The notes: generated from the sequence alone by a model not told the origin. A stretch of 64,000 bases of DNA from Lithodes maja (GCA_037953745.1 JBAKBP010001415.1:62001-126000); one strand, 5' to 3'. Shown: positions 1 to 12,200, counted from the stretch's first letter. Numbers and translations are program-made.

Positions 1-129
1 TGCTGGCTCGCTATCGCTCGCCAGGTGTAAATCGACACCTGGATGAGGATAAATGTCTTAAAACAGTAGGCTCAATGGGGTCGAATGGCTAATACCCAGA
101 AAGAAAAAAAAGTGGGTCGGTCCCCTTAA
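1..129 (+). mobile_element. Right arm of palindromic TTAA MITE (family A)
   Basis: The arm runs from TGCTGGCTCGCTATCGCTCG to CCCCTTAA. The same arm recurs, on either strand, near 5132-5250, 7206-7373, 7795-8037, 8875-9207 and 14373-14759. In the complete copies two such arms face each other and both outer ends are TTAA, as expected for a piggyBac-type target. Here only the right arm is inside the window; the left arm would lie before position 1. Confidence 0.6.
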
Positions 130-384
130 TTTATATATTTTACTTACTGAGCCAGTGGAATTACGTCGAACAAAGTAATCCACCACTAACAGTCACCCTT
201 GGTAAACTATCCTGCAATGTCCTCAACTCCTCATATATGTTTTTTGTTTTCATTTTCTATGTAAATGAGGGAAGCAAAAGGAAGAACTGCCTGTAGCGAG
301 TGCCTTCCCCAGTGTTGAATGAGTGACAGGGCCAAAATCAAGGGACGTTCGAGCCAAAATGCCTGGACACACGGAATTTGAAGC

Positions 385-2645
385 AATATAAGTTAAAGGA
401 AGAGAGAAAGACAGATTCTGGGAGAGAGTTCCAGAGCTCAGCTGTTGAACAGAAGACAGATTAAGAATAACATTTCACTCTTGGGTGGGAGAGTTGCACA
501 GAGTAGGGATCGGATTGTGTTGCAAGACGAGTGGTACGTGCTCTACGAAAGGGGAGGTGGTATACACTGAGAGAGCTCTGAGGAACACTGATTATTGTAA
601 TAGCGGTAGAATAGTAAGAGAGATGCAACATTGCGGCGAAGAGAGAGAGACTGCAGAGAATTGGTGAGTGGACGTGAGTTATTGAGATGGAAGGTTTTCC
701 CTTCTACTTTGTCCAGAAGTGCTGTGTGAGAGGATTTCCCCCACACGTGTGAACAATACTCAACACATGGATGCACTGTGCCCCTGTACAGAGCAAGAAG
801 CTGCACAGGGGTAAAGAACCCCCGAAGGCGGTTGAGCACACACAGCTTCTGGGAAGCTGTTTTAGCAAGAGTGGTAATATGATCTTTCCAAGAGAGATCA
901 GAAGAAAAAGAGACACCAAGAACATTAAGAGAAGATGAAGGGTTGATTTGTGTGTTGCTGAACAGTAGATCATAGTTTTCTGGAAGGGGGCAATGAGTAG
1001 ACAGAGGGAGAAATTGAGTTTAGGAAGCATTGAAAGTAACAAAGTTTTCTCTGCCCCAGTTTGAAATAGTAGAGATATCAGAAGATAGGTGCTCTATGGC
1101 CTCATTACGTGAGTTTTGGAGTTCTTGCTGCGAGTGATTTCGAGGAAGGATAGTTGAATAGTGCAATGTAGAGTCGTCAGCATATGAGTGAATGGGGCTG
1201 GAGGTGCAGTTGAGAAGGTCGTTAATGAATAAAAGGAAGATAATTGGAGATAGGACAGAACCCTGAGGAACACCGGAGTTGATAGGATGAGGAAGTGAAC
1301 GGTGGCCTTTCACAACCGCAGCTATGGAACGGCCGTAAAGGAAATTAGAGACAAAGGCACAGATGGAGGGCTAGAAACCGAAGCAGAGCCGTTTGGAAAC
1401 AAGGGATTTGTGCTAGACTCTATCAAAGGCCTTTGATTTGTCAAGCACAACAGAAAAAGTCTCACCGAAGTCCCGAATGGAGGATGACCAAGAGTTAGTA
1501 AGATAAGAAAGAAGATCACCAATAGAGAATCATTGAGGAAGCCATACTGGCGATTTGACAGAAGGTTATGGGAAGATATATGCTTTAGAAATTTTGAGGC
1601 AAGAATAGTTTCAAAAACTTTAGAGATACAGGAAATGAGAGCAATTGGACAAAAGTTGGAGGGTTGAGAGCGGTCACCCTTCTTTGGGACAGGTTGAATG
1701 AGAGCAAACTTCCAGCAAGAAGGAAAGACGTTAGAGGAGAGACAGAGATGGAAGAGTTTGCCTAGACAGGGAGTCAGCACAGAAGCACAGTTTTTTAGTA
1801 CAACAGGAGGGACACCGTCCGGTCTGTATGCCTTCTTAGTATTTAGGCCAGAGAGGGTGGAAAGTACATCCTTGGAAGAGATTATTATTTTAGGCATAAG
1901 TAGGAGAGAGGGGGTGGAGAGGGAGGAATAGCACCGAAATCATCCAAAGTGGAGTTTTTAGCAAAAGTGTTGGCGAAGAGTTCAGCTTTGTCAGAGGCAG
2001 AAGAGACGGTAGTGCCATCAGACTGGAAAAGAGGAGGGTATGATGAAGAAGAAAAATTGTTGGAGAGGTTTTTGGCTAGATGCCAGAAAGCTTGGGAAGA
2101 GCTAGAGTCGGATAATTCAGTACATTTATTATTGATGAAAGATTGTATGGCGAGTCGAAGAACAGATTTGGCTTCTTTCCGGGCAGAAACATAGGAAGTA
2201 TGAGATTCTTGAGTTCGAAGGCAACGGTACCGTTTGAATGGTTCCTCCTTATTGCGGACAGCAGTAGAACAAGGTTGAGTAAACCAAGATTTGTTTGCAT
2301 TAGACTGAGAGAAAGAAAATGGAATGTATGCCTCCATGCCCGAGAGGATTACCTCAGTATTGCGTTCAGCATTATCCGAGGGTCCCCAACAACGGAAGCA
2401 GAAGTAATTCCATGGGAAATCAAAGAAGTACTGCCGAAAAGCCTCCCAGTTGGCAGCGCCAAAGTGCCACAAGCGCCGCCGGCTGAGAAGATCGGTTGGC
2501 AGTACCAGATAGATAGAACAGGTGACAGAGATAAGTTTATGGTTGGAGGAGCCCAAAGGCAAGACAAAATTTACAGTATAAGAAGAAGTGTTAGAGGTTA
2601 GAAATAAGTCAAGAATGTTGGGCCGATCTCCGAAGCGATCCGGGA
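385..2645 (-). pseudogene. Decayed jockey-like non-LTR retrotransposon, ORF2 (end of endonuclease plus reverse transcriptase)
   Basis: On the minus strand the fragment starts inside the endonuclease domain (DLFLTSNTSS, then LGSSNHKLI, where the family normally has SSDH). It continues through the linker (2562-1885), the RT fingers (DGVPPVVLKNCASVL, PVPKKGDRSQPSN, NRQYGF; 1897-1322), the RT core with GVPQGSVLSPIIFLLFINDL and SYADDSTLHYS (1313-1020), and the C-terminal region (CVEYCSHVWG, LSLRRNVASLLLFYRY; 839-543). Traces of the C-terminus (AELWNSLPES) continue to about 385. The frame changes at least three times, so no functional enzyme is made. Motifs match the longer element at 46969-49965, so both belong to the same jockey-like group. 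The 5' end is truncated near 2645, as in target-primed reverse transcription. The exact 3' end is not clear. Confidence 0.8.
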
Positions 2646-2780
2646 TACGTGTGTGTTGCTGTACATTTTGTATATGGGCATTATAATCATATAGGGGATT
2701 ATAAAGTAAATAGATTATGATTATATAGTCTTTGACGGAAATGCATAATCACCTGCAATGGTAGGACGTATTATTTTTAC

Positions 2781-2996
2781 TTAACCCTATCACTATCGAT
2801 GTCGTTCTTTTAACTTTACTCTGGTTACCATTAGACGATTTTATGCAGTTTAAAAGTGACCTCCATCAATTAACAGGCTTCAAACTTTCTCATTTAATCT
2901 TTTTTACTTCCACAGGTCCTTTTTAAACTGCACACAATCGTCTACAAATAGCTAGAGTACAACTAAGAAGACGTCGCAGGTACAAAAGGGGGTAAT
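2781..2996. mobile_element. MITE family B, copy 1 (TTAA, foldback)
   Basis: A 216-bp unit starts with TTAACCCTATCACTATCGAT and ends with ACGTCGCAGGTACAAAAGGG followed by GGTAA. Inner arms are also complementary (TTAGACGATTTTATGCAGTT against AACTGCACACAATCGTCTA), so the whole unit folds back. The copies at 14991-15204 and 16053-16267 share the same ends and core. The right TTAA has decayed to GTAA here. It has no coding capacity. Confidence 0.75.
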
Positions 2997-2999
2997 TAG

Positions 3000-3492
3000 T
3001 TTAGTAGTTTAGCACGGTGATGTAATACAACACTCGGATAATCCAAATGAGTTTATTGTATCAATCATTGTTCACCTTGCTATTTTACCATCACGTACTG
3101 TACCAGCTATTTGTGCAGTTGACTGTACGTGAAGAATACAATACCTCTAAAGAATGATAGAAAGCAAATTTTCTGGTGCAATTTCATCTGAAAACAATAA
3201 CAATGTTTTACCGTGGGCCAGAGTCAGGCAGAGATAGTCATGTTTATGTCGTTATTTGTTGTTCTCTCTTTCTCTTGCTCTCTCTGTGAGTGCGCGTTGT
3301 GCTAGCTTTCGTGGGCTATTCGCGAATCTAAAGATAGTTATGCTTGTGGATCCAGTCACTGTATTTGTCCTGGATGTTTTGTATGTTTTCTGTCCATGTT
3401 CTCGTGGATATATAGTATTTAATTGAATCTATTAAAGACCACTATGTTCTTGTACTTTCTTCCTGTTTTGCCTGTCAACAAGAGGGATTATC
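3000..3492. other. Non-coding, no gene seen
   Basis: Mixed unique-looking sequence with a CT-rich run around 3255-3290. No open frame resembles a known protein. Confidence 0.5.
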
Positions 3493-3692
3493 ACTATACC
3501 CTGTTTCAAGTAAGTAGGGAAAAACTTTTGAACATTAACTTCTATAACTCACAGACGATTAGAGTAACCAAGCCAATATTTCTACCATGTGGTAATAGGG
3601 TTAGACGGGGAATAGGTGTGGCAATTTACAGCCCATTTGTTTTAGGTTAGGGTTCACAATTTCTTGATTTCCTATTTGGAACAGGTTATAGT
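3493..3692. mobile_element. MITE family C, diverged copy
   Basis: The interior (GTAAGTAGG, then CCAATATTTCTACCATGTGG) parallels the better copy at 8459-8667 (GTAAGTAGGCG, then CTAATATTTCTACTATTTGG). The ends ACTATACCCTGTTTCAAGTA and CTATTTGGAACAGGTTATAG are imperfect inverted repeats. Limits are approximate because the copy is old. Confidence 0.5.
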
Positions 3693-3883
3693 CCTTTCCC
3701 TTTTATTGTGCTAAATTGTATTTGACAATCCATGGTCTCCAACCATTAGGGGTCAGAGCTGTTCGGCCAGGCAGCCTAGGGAACGACCCTCAATTGCTCA
3801 ACATGGTTAACTGTTTGCCAATACCTTCAAGCGATACCTAACTACTCAACCAGATATTCAACCAGACGTCAAGATTCAACCAG

Positions 3884-4316
3884 TTAACCCGCTGAGTACC
3901 AGCTAAATATTTATAAATGTACCATCCAGGACTGGCTGATTCTGAAATGTTTTTTTATTCCAGAAACAATAGCGAATGGGTTAGGAATGAAGGAAAAACC
4001 ACGAAAAACTGATCAAAAAGCTCAAAAAATGGTCCGAAAACGGATTTTACAAGAGTACAAAATTGAAGGCAATTTCCCCCAAAAAACATGTTTTTGCGCG
4101 CTCACGTGCACACGGTTGGACTTTGAGAGTTTTCAACCATCGGCATGGGTGCGTGGGATACTTACACAGTTCCCATAAAAATCTGAGCCCTCTAGGTGCC
4201 ATAGGACCGGAGTAATTGGGACCGGACCGGCCAGGACGCAAACCATGCGTCGCTGGGGTTTAGCGTTACATACATTGTGGACGCAAACCCTGCGTCGCTG
4301 GGGCTCAGTGGGTTAA
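3884..4316. mobile_element. MITE family D, 433 bp, TTAA ends
   Basis: The element is bounded by TTAACCCGCTGAGTACCAGC on the left and GCTGGGGCTCAGTGGGTTAA on the right. These are imperfect inverted repeats that begin and end in TTAA. The right arm contains a near-direct repeat, GACGCAAACCATGCGTCGCT and GACGCAAACCCTGCGTCGCT. No coding sequence is present. It is the only copy recognised in this window. Confidence 0.65.
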
Positions 4317-5131
4317 GGAAATAAGTGGGCTGCGATCAGCCTAAGTAAAATGGAGTGTGCAGCGAAGTTGTTCATTGAGTACAATGCTCAATTAATTTGC
4401 GAGAAACTGTTAAATTACTTCTCTTTTCGTATCAGTTTACAGGTAATCGCACTCTAATTATGAGGATCTGCGTCAGATAAATAAACAAAATAAATAAAAA
4501 ACACAAAACTGTCCGATATATGTATAATTAAAAAGCGATAATCTCACTGAGTGATACACATCTCAATACACGTTGTCTAATGACATCTAATGAGCGTTCA
4601 GATTAATTCTATGATCCGGATATAAATGCATTTTGACAGACTACACATTTACACTGACAGTCTGTTCTAGTAGCTAACTCGATTGGTAATTTGTAAAAAA
4701 AAAAAAAAAAAAAAAAAATCTTTGGTTACTCGTGTACTATGCCGGACTAACAGGAACCCTTTTTCCAGCAATGTTTTCGGGCAATTATGGTCTGGAAGCT
4801 TACAAAATTACACTTTATCAAAAGTCAGCCACCTAACATAATCTACCTTTAGTCTAGTTACCAATACCAGTGCAAAAAATAATCCCCCGAAAAGCGAAAC
4901 AAAAATTGTTCATGGAAAATTGACAGAAAATATGCTCGTGTGACAGCGGCTAAATTTCAGTATATTGTAAAATCTGTTTCTGTTTGAGCCTACCGCCATC
5001 TTTGTTTATATTCTGCTTTTATCCTCTGTCTTCCTATACATTACCTATACAAAATTACTCAATATGTTTTAACCTTCCTTCTGAATACTCATGTACATTT
5101 TTCAATGTTTGCATATTCCTATCAATCGTCT
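4317..5131. other. Non-coding, with an A24 tract
   Basis: No gene is visible. A run of 24 A lies at 4695-4718 and could be the tail of an old retroposed sequence on the plus strand, but no recognisable body precedes it. Confidence 0.45.
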
Positions 5132-5277
5132 TTAGGAGACCGACCCGCTTTTTTTTCTTTCTGATTAGTAGCCATTCGACCCCATTGAGACTATTGATTT
5201 AAGACGTTTATGCTCATCCAGGTGCCGATTTACACCCGGCGAGCGATAGCATATTTTGGATTATGTTTTAGAGAGCT

Positions 5278-5286
5278 GACTTAATT
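5278..5286 (+). repeat. Target-site duplication, left (GACTTAATT)
   Basis: The same nine bases follow the GATA tail at 7197-7205. The pair marks the two edges of the RTE-like insertion. Confidence 0.75.
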
Positions 5287-7196
5287 CCGAGAGACAGAAA
5301 CGAGCGAGGTACGTGGAGAGTAAGAGGGTGGTGAAGAGAGTAGTGAAGGAAAGTAAGAGAAGAGTAGATGAGGAATTTGGAAGGAATCTGAGTGTAAAAT
5401 GGAGGGAGAGTAAGAAACTGTTCTGGAAAGAAGTCAAGAAAGTTAGGGAAGGTAGCAAGGGAAACAGTAAGGGTGTGAAAGATAAGAATGGGAGAATGCT
5501 AGCCGAGAAGCAAGAGAGAGTTGAAAGATGGAGGGAGTACTTCAGTGAGTTGCTAAATGAAAGGAATGAAGAGCCAGCAAACATAGCTGGATATGGTATG
5601 GGAGGGAGAAGAAGAGAAGTAGTGGAGGAGGAGGTGGGGATCAGGAGGTCAGAAGTGTGGGAAGCCATGAAAAGAGTGAAGTTGGGGAAAGCACCAGGAA
5701 CAGATGGAGTGTGTGGGGAAATGTTGAGGTATGGTGGTGAGATAGTGATAGAATGGGTATGGAAAATGTGCAAACTAGCATGGGAGAAGGGGAGTGCACC
5801 CGATGACTGGAAGACTGGCATAATAGTCCCCCTATATAAGGGCAAAGGGGAAAGAGGAGTGTGTGGTAACCACCGAGGAATATGTCTTCTAAGCGTAGTA
5901 GGGAAGGTATACAGTAGGGTAGTGATTGAGAGAGTGAGAGTGAGAACGGAGAAATGGATAGGCGACGAGCAGGGAGGTTTTAGGAAGGGAAGAGGATGTG
6001 TAGATCAGATTTTTACCCTGAATTGTGTTGTGGAGAAGTATCTGGAGAAGAAACAAAAGGTGTATGTTGCCTTTATGGACTTGGAGAAGGCCTATGACAG
6101 AGTGGATAGAGAAGGTTTGTGGAAAGTACTTAGAATATACAGAGTAGAGGGCAAGTTGCTGAAAGCCGTGAAGAGCATGTATGAGGGTGCAAAGGCGGCA
6201 GTACGTGTGGAGAGTGAGCAGAGCGAGTTCTTTGACCTGAATGTTGGTTTGAAACAGGGGTGTGTGATGTCCCCGTGGTTGTTTACTGTATATATGGATG
6301 GAGTTATGAAAGAAATACTATCAAGAGCAGTGGATGTTGGTGTATCGCTGAAAAGGGAGGGAATTGAGTGGAAGCTACCTATACTGCTGTTTGCGGATGA
6401 TACAGTTCTGATGAGTGATAATGAATGGGAGTTGCAGGGTCTGGTAAATGCGTTTGGAACAGTGTGCGAAAAACGGAATTTGAAGGTAAATACGGGGAAG
6501 AGCAAGGTTATGGTCTTCGAAAGTGGTGAAGTCACAGAGTGTGAGGTGAAGCTGAACGGTCAGGCTATGGAGATCGTCAACTCTTTTAAGTATCTGGGCA
6601 GTGTGTTGAGTAAAGATGGGACTATGGATGAAGAGGTGCGGGAGAGGGTACAACAGGGGAAGAGGGTTGTAGGAACGCTAAAAGCAGTAACAAGAAATAG
6701 GGTGGTCATTATGGAAGTGAAGAAGTCCTTGCATGACAGTGTGGTAATCCCGACACTGACTTACGGAAGCGAAGCATGGACGTTGGTTGAGAGACTCAGA
6801 CCAAGAGTGAGAGCAGTGGAAATGAATTACTTAAGGAGTGCGTGCGGAGTTACATGGAGGGATAGACAGACTAATGAGGAAGTAAGAAGGAGGTGTGGTG
6901 TGGAGGTAGATGTGCTGGAAAGTGTGAAAAGGAACAACTTGAGATGGTTCGGCCATATGGAACGTATGGAAAGCGAGAGAATGACTAAGAGGGTGTACGA
7001 GAGCGAGGTGAAGGGACAGAGGGGGAGAGGTAGACCGAATATGAGGTGGAAGGATGGAGTGAGGAACTACATGAACGAAGGCGGTGCTGGTTGGGAGGAG
7101 GGGCGTCGACTGACTGGGGACAGAGGTGCATGGGGGCGGTTCGTTCGTGGCCACCCCTTCGGGGATCACGGCGTCGGGCAATAGATAGATAGATAG
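5287..7196 (+). mobile_element. 5'-truncated RTE-type non-LTR retrotransposon
   Basis: The element consists of an open reverse-transcriptase frame followed almost at once by a short (ATAG)n tail (7182-7197) and a 9-bp target duplication. A microsatellite tail instead of poly-A and a very short 3' UTR fit RTE-like elements. The endonuclease domain is missing, so this is a truncated copy. It inserted into the centre of a MITE and is therefore younger than it. Confidence 0.75.
5313..7184 (+). CDS. RTE-like reverse transcriptase, 5'-truncated but open
   Basis: The frame is open for about 624 codons and carries a complete RT domain: KAPGTDGVCGEML (fingers), NHRGICLLSVVGKVYSRVV, DEQGGFRKGRGC, MDLEKAYDRVDR with the first catalytic Asp, LKQGCVMSPWLFTVYMDGVM, and FADDTVLMSDN with the catalytic Asp pair. 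After it come YLGSVLSKDG and the C-terminal region YGSEAWT...RWFGHMERM. The protein would copy element RNA into DNA at a nicked target. No ATG precedes the RT; the first codon of the open stretch is GTG, so this is the 3' part of a longer polyprotein. The absence of stops or frameshifts suggests a fairly recent insertion. The RTE clade call rests on motif style and the GATA tail and needs a phylogeny. Confidence 0.8.
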   Translation: MESKRVVKRVVKESKRRVDEEFGRNLSVKWRESKKLFWKEVKKVREGSKGNSKGVKDKNGRMLAEKQERVERWREYFSELLNERNEEPANIAGYGMGGRRREVVEEEVGIRRSEVWEAMKRVKLGKAPGTDGVCGEMLRYGGEIVIEWVWKMCKLAWEKGSAPDDWKTGIIVPLYKGKGERGVCGNHRGICLLSVVGKVYSRVVIERVRVRTEKWIGDEQGGFRKGRGCVDQIFTLNCVVEKYLEKKQKVYVAFMDLEKAYDRVDREGLWKVLRIYRVEGKLLKAVKSMYEGAKAAVRVESEQSEFFDLNVGLKQGCVMSPWLFTVYMDGVMKEILSRAVDVGVSLKREGIEWKLPILLFADDTVLMSDNEWELQGLVNAFGTVCEKRNLKVNTGKSKVMVFESGEVTECEVKLNGQAMEIVNSFKYLGSVLSKDGTMDEEVRERVQQGKRVVGTLKAVTRNRVVIMEVKKSLHDSVVIPTLTYGSEAWTLVERLRPRVRAVEMNYLRSACGVTWRDRQTNEEVRRRCGVEVDVLESVKRNNLRWFGHMERMESERMTKRVYESEVKGQRGRGRPNMRWKDGVRNYMNEGGAGWEEGRRLTGDRGAWGRFVRGHPFGDHGVGQ

Positions 7197-7373
7197 ACTT
7201 AATTTGTACAAAAAATGTCTCCGGCGAAGCCCGATTTCTCCATACAATGGTGACTCGCTATCGCTCGCCAGGAAAGAATCGATACCTGAATGGGGAGAAA
7301 CGTCTTAAAACAGTAGGCTGATTGGGGCCGAATGGATAAAACTCGGAGAGAAAAAGCAAGTCGATCCCCTTAA

Positions 7374-7794
7374 GAAATAGTCACAACATGTAATATTGTG
7401 ACATATAAGTCATATAATGACTACAATTATGTTTACTAGTTTACAACTAATTTACTGCCATATGTTAATTTATAAAGAGCAAGTTGATTGTTATGTGTAT
7501 ACAAGAGAATAAAATATTGATAACAGAAAGGTGATAGAAGAAGACTGAAAACATGATATTCAGGAACACAATACTAAATGTGGATGAGGAATTATTAGAG
7601 TATCGGGAAGTCATGATTAACAATGAAAGTTTTGCCCTAAATATACATAAGAGAGTGACTTAAGGGGGTAGTGTGCTGGTTTTTGGTTTATGTATTTATT
7701 TATTAATTACATTTTGAGTTTACTCGCTAGACCTCCATTAAGCTTAAAATGACACCCCCTATGCCTCCTTTCACGATAAATGTGTAAATGTTTT
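7374..7794. other. Non-coding, no gene seen
   Basis: AT-rich sequence. A TTAAGGGGG at 7660 may be the decayed left end of the MITE whose right arm follows at 7795. Confidence 0.4.
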
Positions 7795-8037
7795 CGCTAG
7801 AAAAATGTCCCGGCCGAAGACCGGTTCCCTCTAAAATTACAGGTTCGCTATCGCTCGCCAGGAAAACAATCAACACCTAAATGGCACGAAAGGTCTTAAT
7901 ACTGACAAAGAAATTGGTCGAAAGGTCTCAAAATCGCCAAACTAATGGAGCGAACGTCTTAAGATCTCAAAACAAATATGCTAAACACGAGGGAAAAGGG
8001 GATCAAGAAAAAAAAAGATACTCCCCCCCCCCCTTAA
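7795..8037 (+). mobile_element. Diverged MITE family A arm
   Basis: CGCTAGAAAAATGTCC, GGCCGAAGACCGG and TTCGCTATCGCTCGCCAGGA match the inner arm of the copy at 14373-14759. The arm ends in a long C tract and TTAA at 8034-8037. The middle has drifted and contains a local duplication (CGAAAGGTCT twice). Confidence 0.5.
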
Positions 8038-8170
8038 GGAAGAAAACTGGTAGGAACCACTTAAGTTTCGACATAGACAAGTTTGAGCGTGGAAGCAAGC
8101 GGTGGGAGGAATGAATGAAGTCGATTAAAATAATAAATACCAACTTTGATTTACGGGAATGACGGACTGG

Positions 8171-8171
8171 T

Positions 8172-8203
<32 letters not shown>

Positions 8204-8312
8204 GAGACGTAGGTAAATAAAGCTGAGAGATTAGAGCTCTAAGGGACGGGGAAGACATCAAGGGCCCAAGGAGGGTTCTATACCAAATATGGTTAATTAG
8301 TTACCAATTCAC

Positions 8313-8349
<37 letters not shown>

Positions 8350-8350
8350 C
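8171..8350. repeat. (GA)n and (CT)n microsatellites
   Basis: A GA run at about 8171-8200 and a CT run at about 8312-8350 are separated by roughly 110 bp, so they can pair as an inverted repeat. Nothing coding lies between them. Confidence 0.8.
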
Positions 8351-8458
8351 GCCAACCACTAAAACAACATTAACACTTAAACTAACACATATCAATAACA
8401 CTAACGCAATCATAATGCAGGACTGTCACTAATAACAACGGTCATAACACCAACACTA

Positions 8459-8667
8459 TAGTCTATTCCCTGTAAGTAGGCGAAAAATCATTACCTCTAA
8501 CCTCTGTAGCTTAAAAACGACTAGAATAATCGAACTAATATTTCTACTATTTGGGAAGAGTCAGTCAAGGAATAGATGTGAAAAGTTACAGTCAATTTGC
8601 TCCAGCCATTTTTGAGTTACAGAGGATAGAGGTCATGATTGCTCGCCTACTTACAGCGAATAGACTA
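8459..8667. mobile_element. MITE family C, TA-flanked, about 60-bp TIRs
   Basis: The left end GTCTATTCCCTGTAAGTAGG and right end CCTACTTACAGCGAATAGAC are inverted repeats that continue for about 60 bp with scattered mismatches (CTCTAACCTCTGTAGCT against AGTTACAGAGGATAGAG). TA dinucleotides flank both ends, which suggests a Tc1/mariner-type origin. No transposase is present. Confidence 0.7.
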
Positions 8668-8874
8668 TACTAACACCATTAAAGTATGCATCACCAACAC
8701 TAAGATCAACACCAAGTCCATCACCAAAACTACAAATGAAAACTCAAATATCAAAAGAAACATCAACAATTATACCAGTAATTAACATTACGTCCACAAA
8801 TAGTGTTTGACAAATCTGTATGGAATTGTGTTAGAAAATCTACCAAGTTCAATATAGGAAGTATTTTTGCTTGC

Positions 8875-9207
8875 TTAAGGAGGGTCACCTGCTTTTTTAT
8901 CTTTCTCTCCTTTTCTATCTTTTTCTGGCTTGTATCCATTCGGCTCCATTCAGCCAACTGTTTTAAGACGTTTATCCCCGTCTAGGTGTCGATTTATTCA
9001 TTGTATGGAGAAACCAGGCTTCGTCGAAGACATTTTGCTATCGAAAAATTTACAAATTTAGCTAGCTGTCAAAACAAAAATATATATATGCTGGCTCGCT
9101 ACCGCTCGCCAGTATAATATTGACATCTGGATGGGGTAAACATCTTAAAACAGGAGGCTGAATGGGGCCAAAGAGAGAGGGACAGAAAGATATGGGGGAT
9201 CCCTTAA
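8875..9207. mobile_element. Palindromic TTAA MITE (family A), left of the minisatellite
   Basis: A 333-bp unit starts TTAAGGAGGGTCACCTGC and ends GGGGGATCCCTTAA. Its two arms are inverted repeats (for example CCATTCGGCTCCATTCAGCC against GGCTGAATGGGGCC). The spacer contains AGCTAGCTGTCAAAACAAA. The spacer orientation is opposite to that of the copy at 14373-14759, so the pair forms a large inverted repeat around the minisatellite. Confidence 0.75.
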
Positions 9208-9257
9208 CCCACTAGTTATTTGTTTTATAATGTTTTTTGGAGAAACTATAATAATTT

Positions 9258-12200
9258 TGTATACAGTATATACCACATGTACTACAGTATACACATATGT
9301 GGAAGCAGGCAGTACATACAAACTATATTAATGTTTTATACAGTATATACCACATGTACTATACACATATGTGGAAGCAGGCAGTACATACAAACTATAT
9401 TAATGTTTTATACAGTATATACCACATGTACTATACACATATGTGGAAGCAGGCAGTACATACAAACCATATTAATGTTTTATACAGTATATACCACATG
9501 TACTATACACATATGTGGAAGCAGGCAGTACATACAAACCATATTAATGTTTTATACAGTATATACCACATGTACTATACACATATGTGGAAGCAGGCAG
9601 TACATACAAACAATATTAATGTTTTATACAGTATATACCACATGTACTATACACATATGTGGAAGCAGGCAGTACATACAAACTATATTAATGTTTTATA
9701 CATTATATACCACATGTACTATACACATATGTGGAAGCAGGCAGTACATACAAACTATATTAATGTTTTATACAGTATATACCACATGTACTATACACAT
9801 ATGTGGAAGCAGGCAGTAAATACAAACTATATTAATGTTTTATACAGTATATACCACATGTACTATACACATATGTGGAAGCAGGCAGTACATACAAACT
9901 ATATTAATGTTTTATACAGTATATACCACATGTACTATACACATATGTGGAAGCAGGCAGTACAAACAAACTATATTAATGTTTTATACAGTATATACCA
10001 CATGTACTATACACATATGTGGAAGCAGGCAGTACATACAAACCATATTAATGTTTTATACAGTATATACCACATGTACTATACACATATGTGGAAGCCG
10101 GTAGTACATACAAACTATATTAATGTTTTATACAGTATATACCACATGTACTATACACATATGTGGAAGCAGGCAGTACATACAAACCATATTAATGTTT
10201 TATACAGTATATACCACATGTACTATACACATATGTGGAAGCAGGCAGTACATATAAACCATATTAATGTTTTATACAGTATATACCACATGTACTATAC
10301 ACATATGTGGAAGCAGGCAGTACATACAAACCATATTAATGTTTTATACAGTATATACCACATGTACTATACACATATGTGGAAGCAGGCAGTACATACA
10401 AACTATATTAATGTTTTATACAGTATATACCACATGTACTATACACATATGTGGAAGCAGGCAGTACATACAAACTATATTAATGTTGTATACAGTATAT
10501 ACCACATGTACTATACACATATGTGGAAGCAGGCCGTACATACAAACTATATTAATGTTTTATACAGTATATACCACATGTACTATACACATATGTGGAA
10601 GCAGGCAGTACATACAAACTATATTAATGTTTTATACAGTATATACCACATGTACTATACACATATGTGGAAGCAGGCAGTACATACAAACCATATTAAT
10701 GTTTTATACAGTATATACCACATGTACTATACACATATGTGGAAGCAGGCAGTACATACAAACTATATTAATGTTTTATACAGTATATACCACATGTACT
10801 ATACACATATGTGGAAGCAGGCAGTACATACAAACCATATTAATGTTTTATACAGTATATACCACATGTACTATACACATATGTGGAAGCAGGCAGTACA
10901 TACAAACTATATTAATGTTTTATACAGTATATACCACATGTACTATACACATATGTGGAAGCAGGCAGTACATACAAACTATATTAATGTTTTATACAGT
11001 ATATACCACATTTACTATACACATATGTGGAAGCAGGCAGTACATACAAACTATATTAATGTTTTATACAATATATACCACATGTACTATACACATATGT
11101 GGAAGCAGGCAGTACATACAAATCATATTAATGTTTTATACAGTATATACCACATGTACTATACACATATGTGGAAGCAGGCAGTACATACAAACCATAT
11201 ACATGTTTTATACAGTATATACCACATGTACTATACACATATGTGGAAGCAGGCAGTACATACAAACCATATTAATGTTTTATACAGTATATACCACATG
11301 TACTATACACATATGTGGAAGCAGGCAGTACATACAAACCATATTAATGTTTTATACAGTATATACCACATGTACTATACACATATGTGGAAGCAGGCAG
11401 TACATACAAACTATATTAATGTTTTATACAGTATATACCACATGTACTATACACATATGTGGAAGCAGGCAGTACATACAAACTATATTAATGTTTTATA
11501 CAGTATATACCACATGTACTATACACATATGTGGAAGCAGGAAGTACATACAAACTATATTAATGTTTTATACAGTATATACCACATGTACTATACACAT
11601 GTGTGGAAGCAGGCAGTACATACAAACCATATTAATGTTTTATACAGTATATACCACATGTACTATACACATATGTGGAAGCAGGCAGTACATAAAAACT
11701 ATATTAATGTTTTATACAGTATATACCACATGTACTATACACACATGTGGAAGCAGGCAGTACATACAAACTATATTAACGTTTTATACAGTATATACCA
11801 CATGTACTATACACATATGTGGAAGCAAGCAGTACATACAAACCATATTAATGTTTTATACAGTATATACCACATGTACTGTACACATATGTGGAAGCAG
11901 GCAGTACAGGCAAACCATATTAATGTTTTATACAGTATATACCACATGTACTATACACATATGTGGAAGCAGGCAGTACATACAAACTATATTAATGTTT
12001 TATACAGTATATACCACATGTACTATACACATATGTGGAAGCAGGCAGTACATACAAACCATATTAATGTTTTATACAGTATATACCACATGTACTATAC
12101 ACATATGTGGAAGCAGGCAGTACATACAAACCATATTAATGTTTTATACAGCATATACCACATGTACTATAAACATATGTGGAAGCAGGCAGTACATACA

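Larger units (their letters stand above)
5132..7373. mobile_element. Palindromic MITE family A split by an RTE insertion
   Basis: The left arm (5132-5250, starting TTAGGAGACCGACCC) and right arm (7206-7373, ending GATCCCCTTAA) are inverted copies of one another and match the two arms of the copy at 8875-9207. The interruption lies at the centre of the palindrome and is exactly the RTE-like element at 5287-7196 plus its duplicated target GACTTAATT. Removing the insertion restores a foldback element of about 325 bp. Confidence 0.75.

Noticed and set aside
1..5250. One large transposon bounded by inverted arms at 1-129 and 5132-5250
   Set aside because: Comparison with complete copies shows these arms are halves of two separate palindromic MITEs, the second split by the RTE element.
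5261..5845. 194-codon minus-strand frame
   Set aside because: Antisense shadow of the RTE-like reverse transcriptase.
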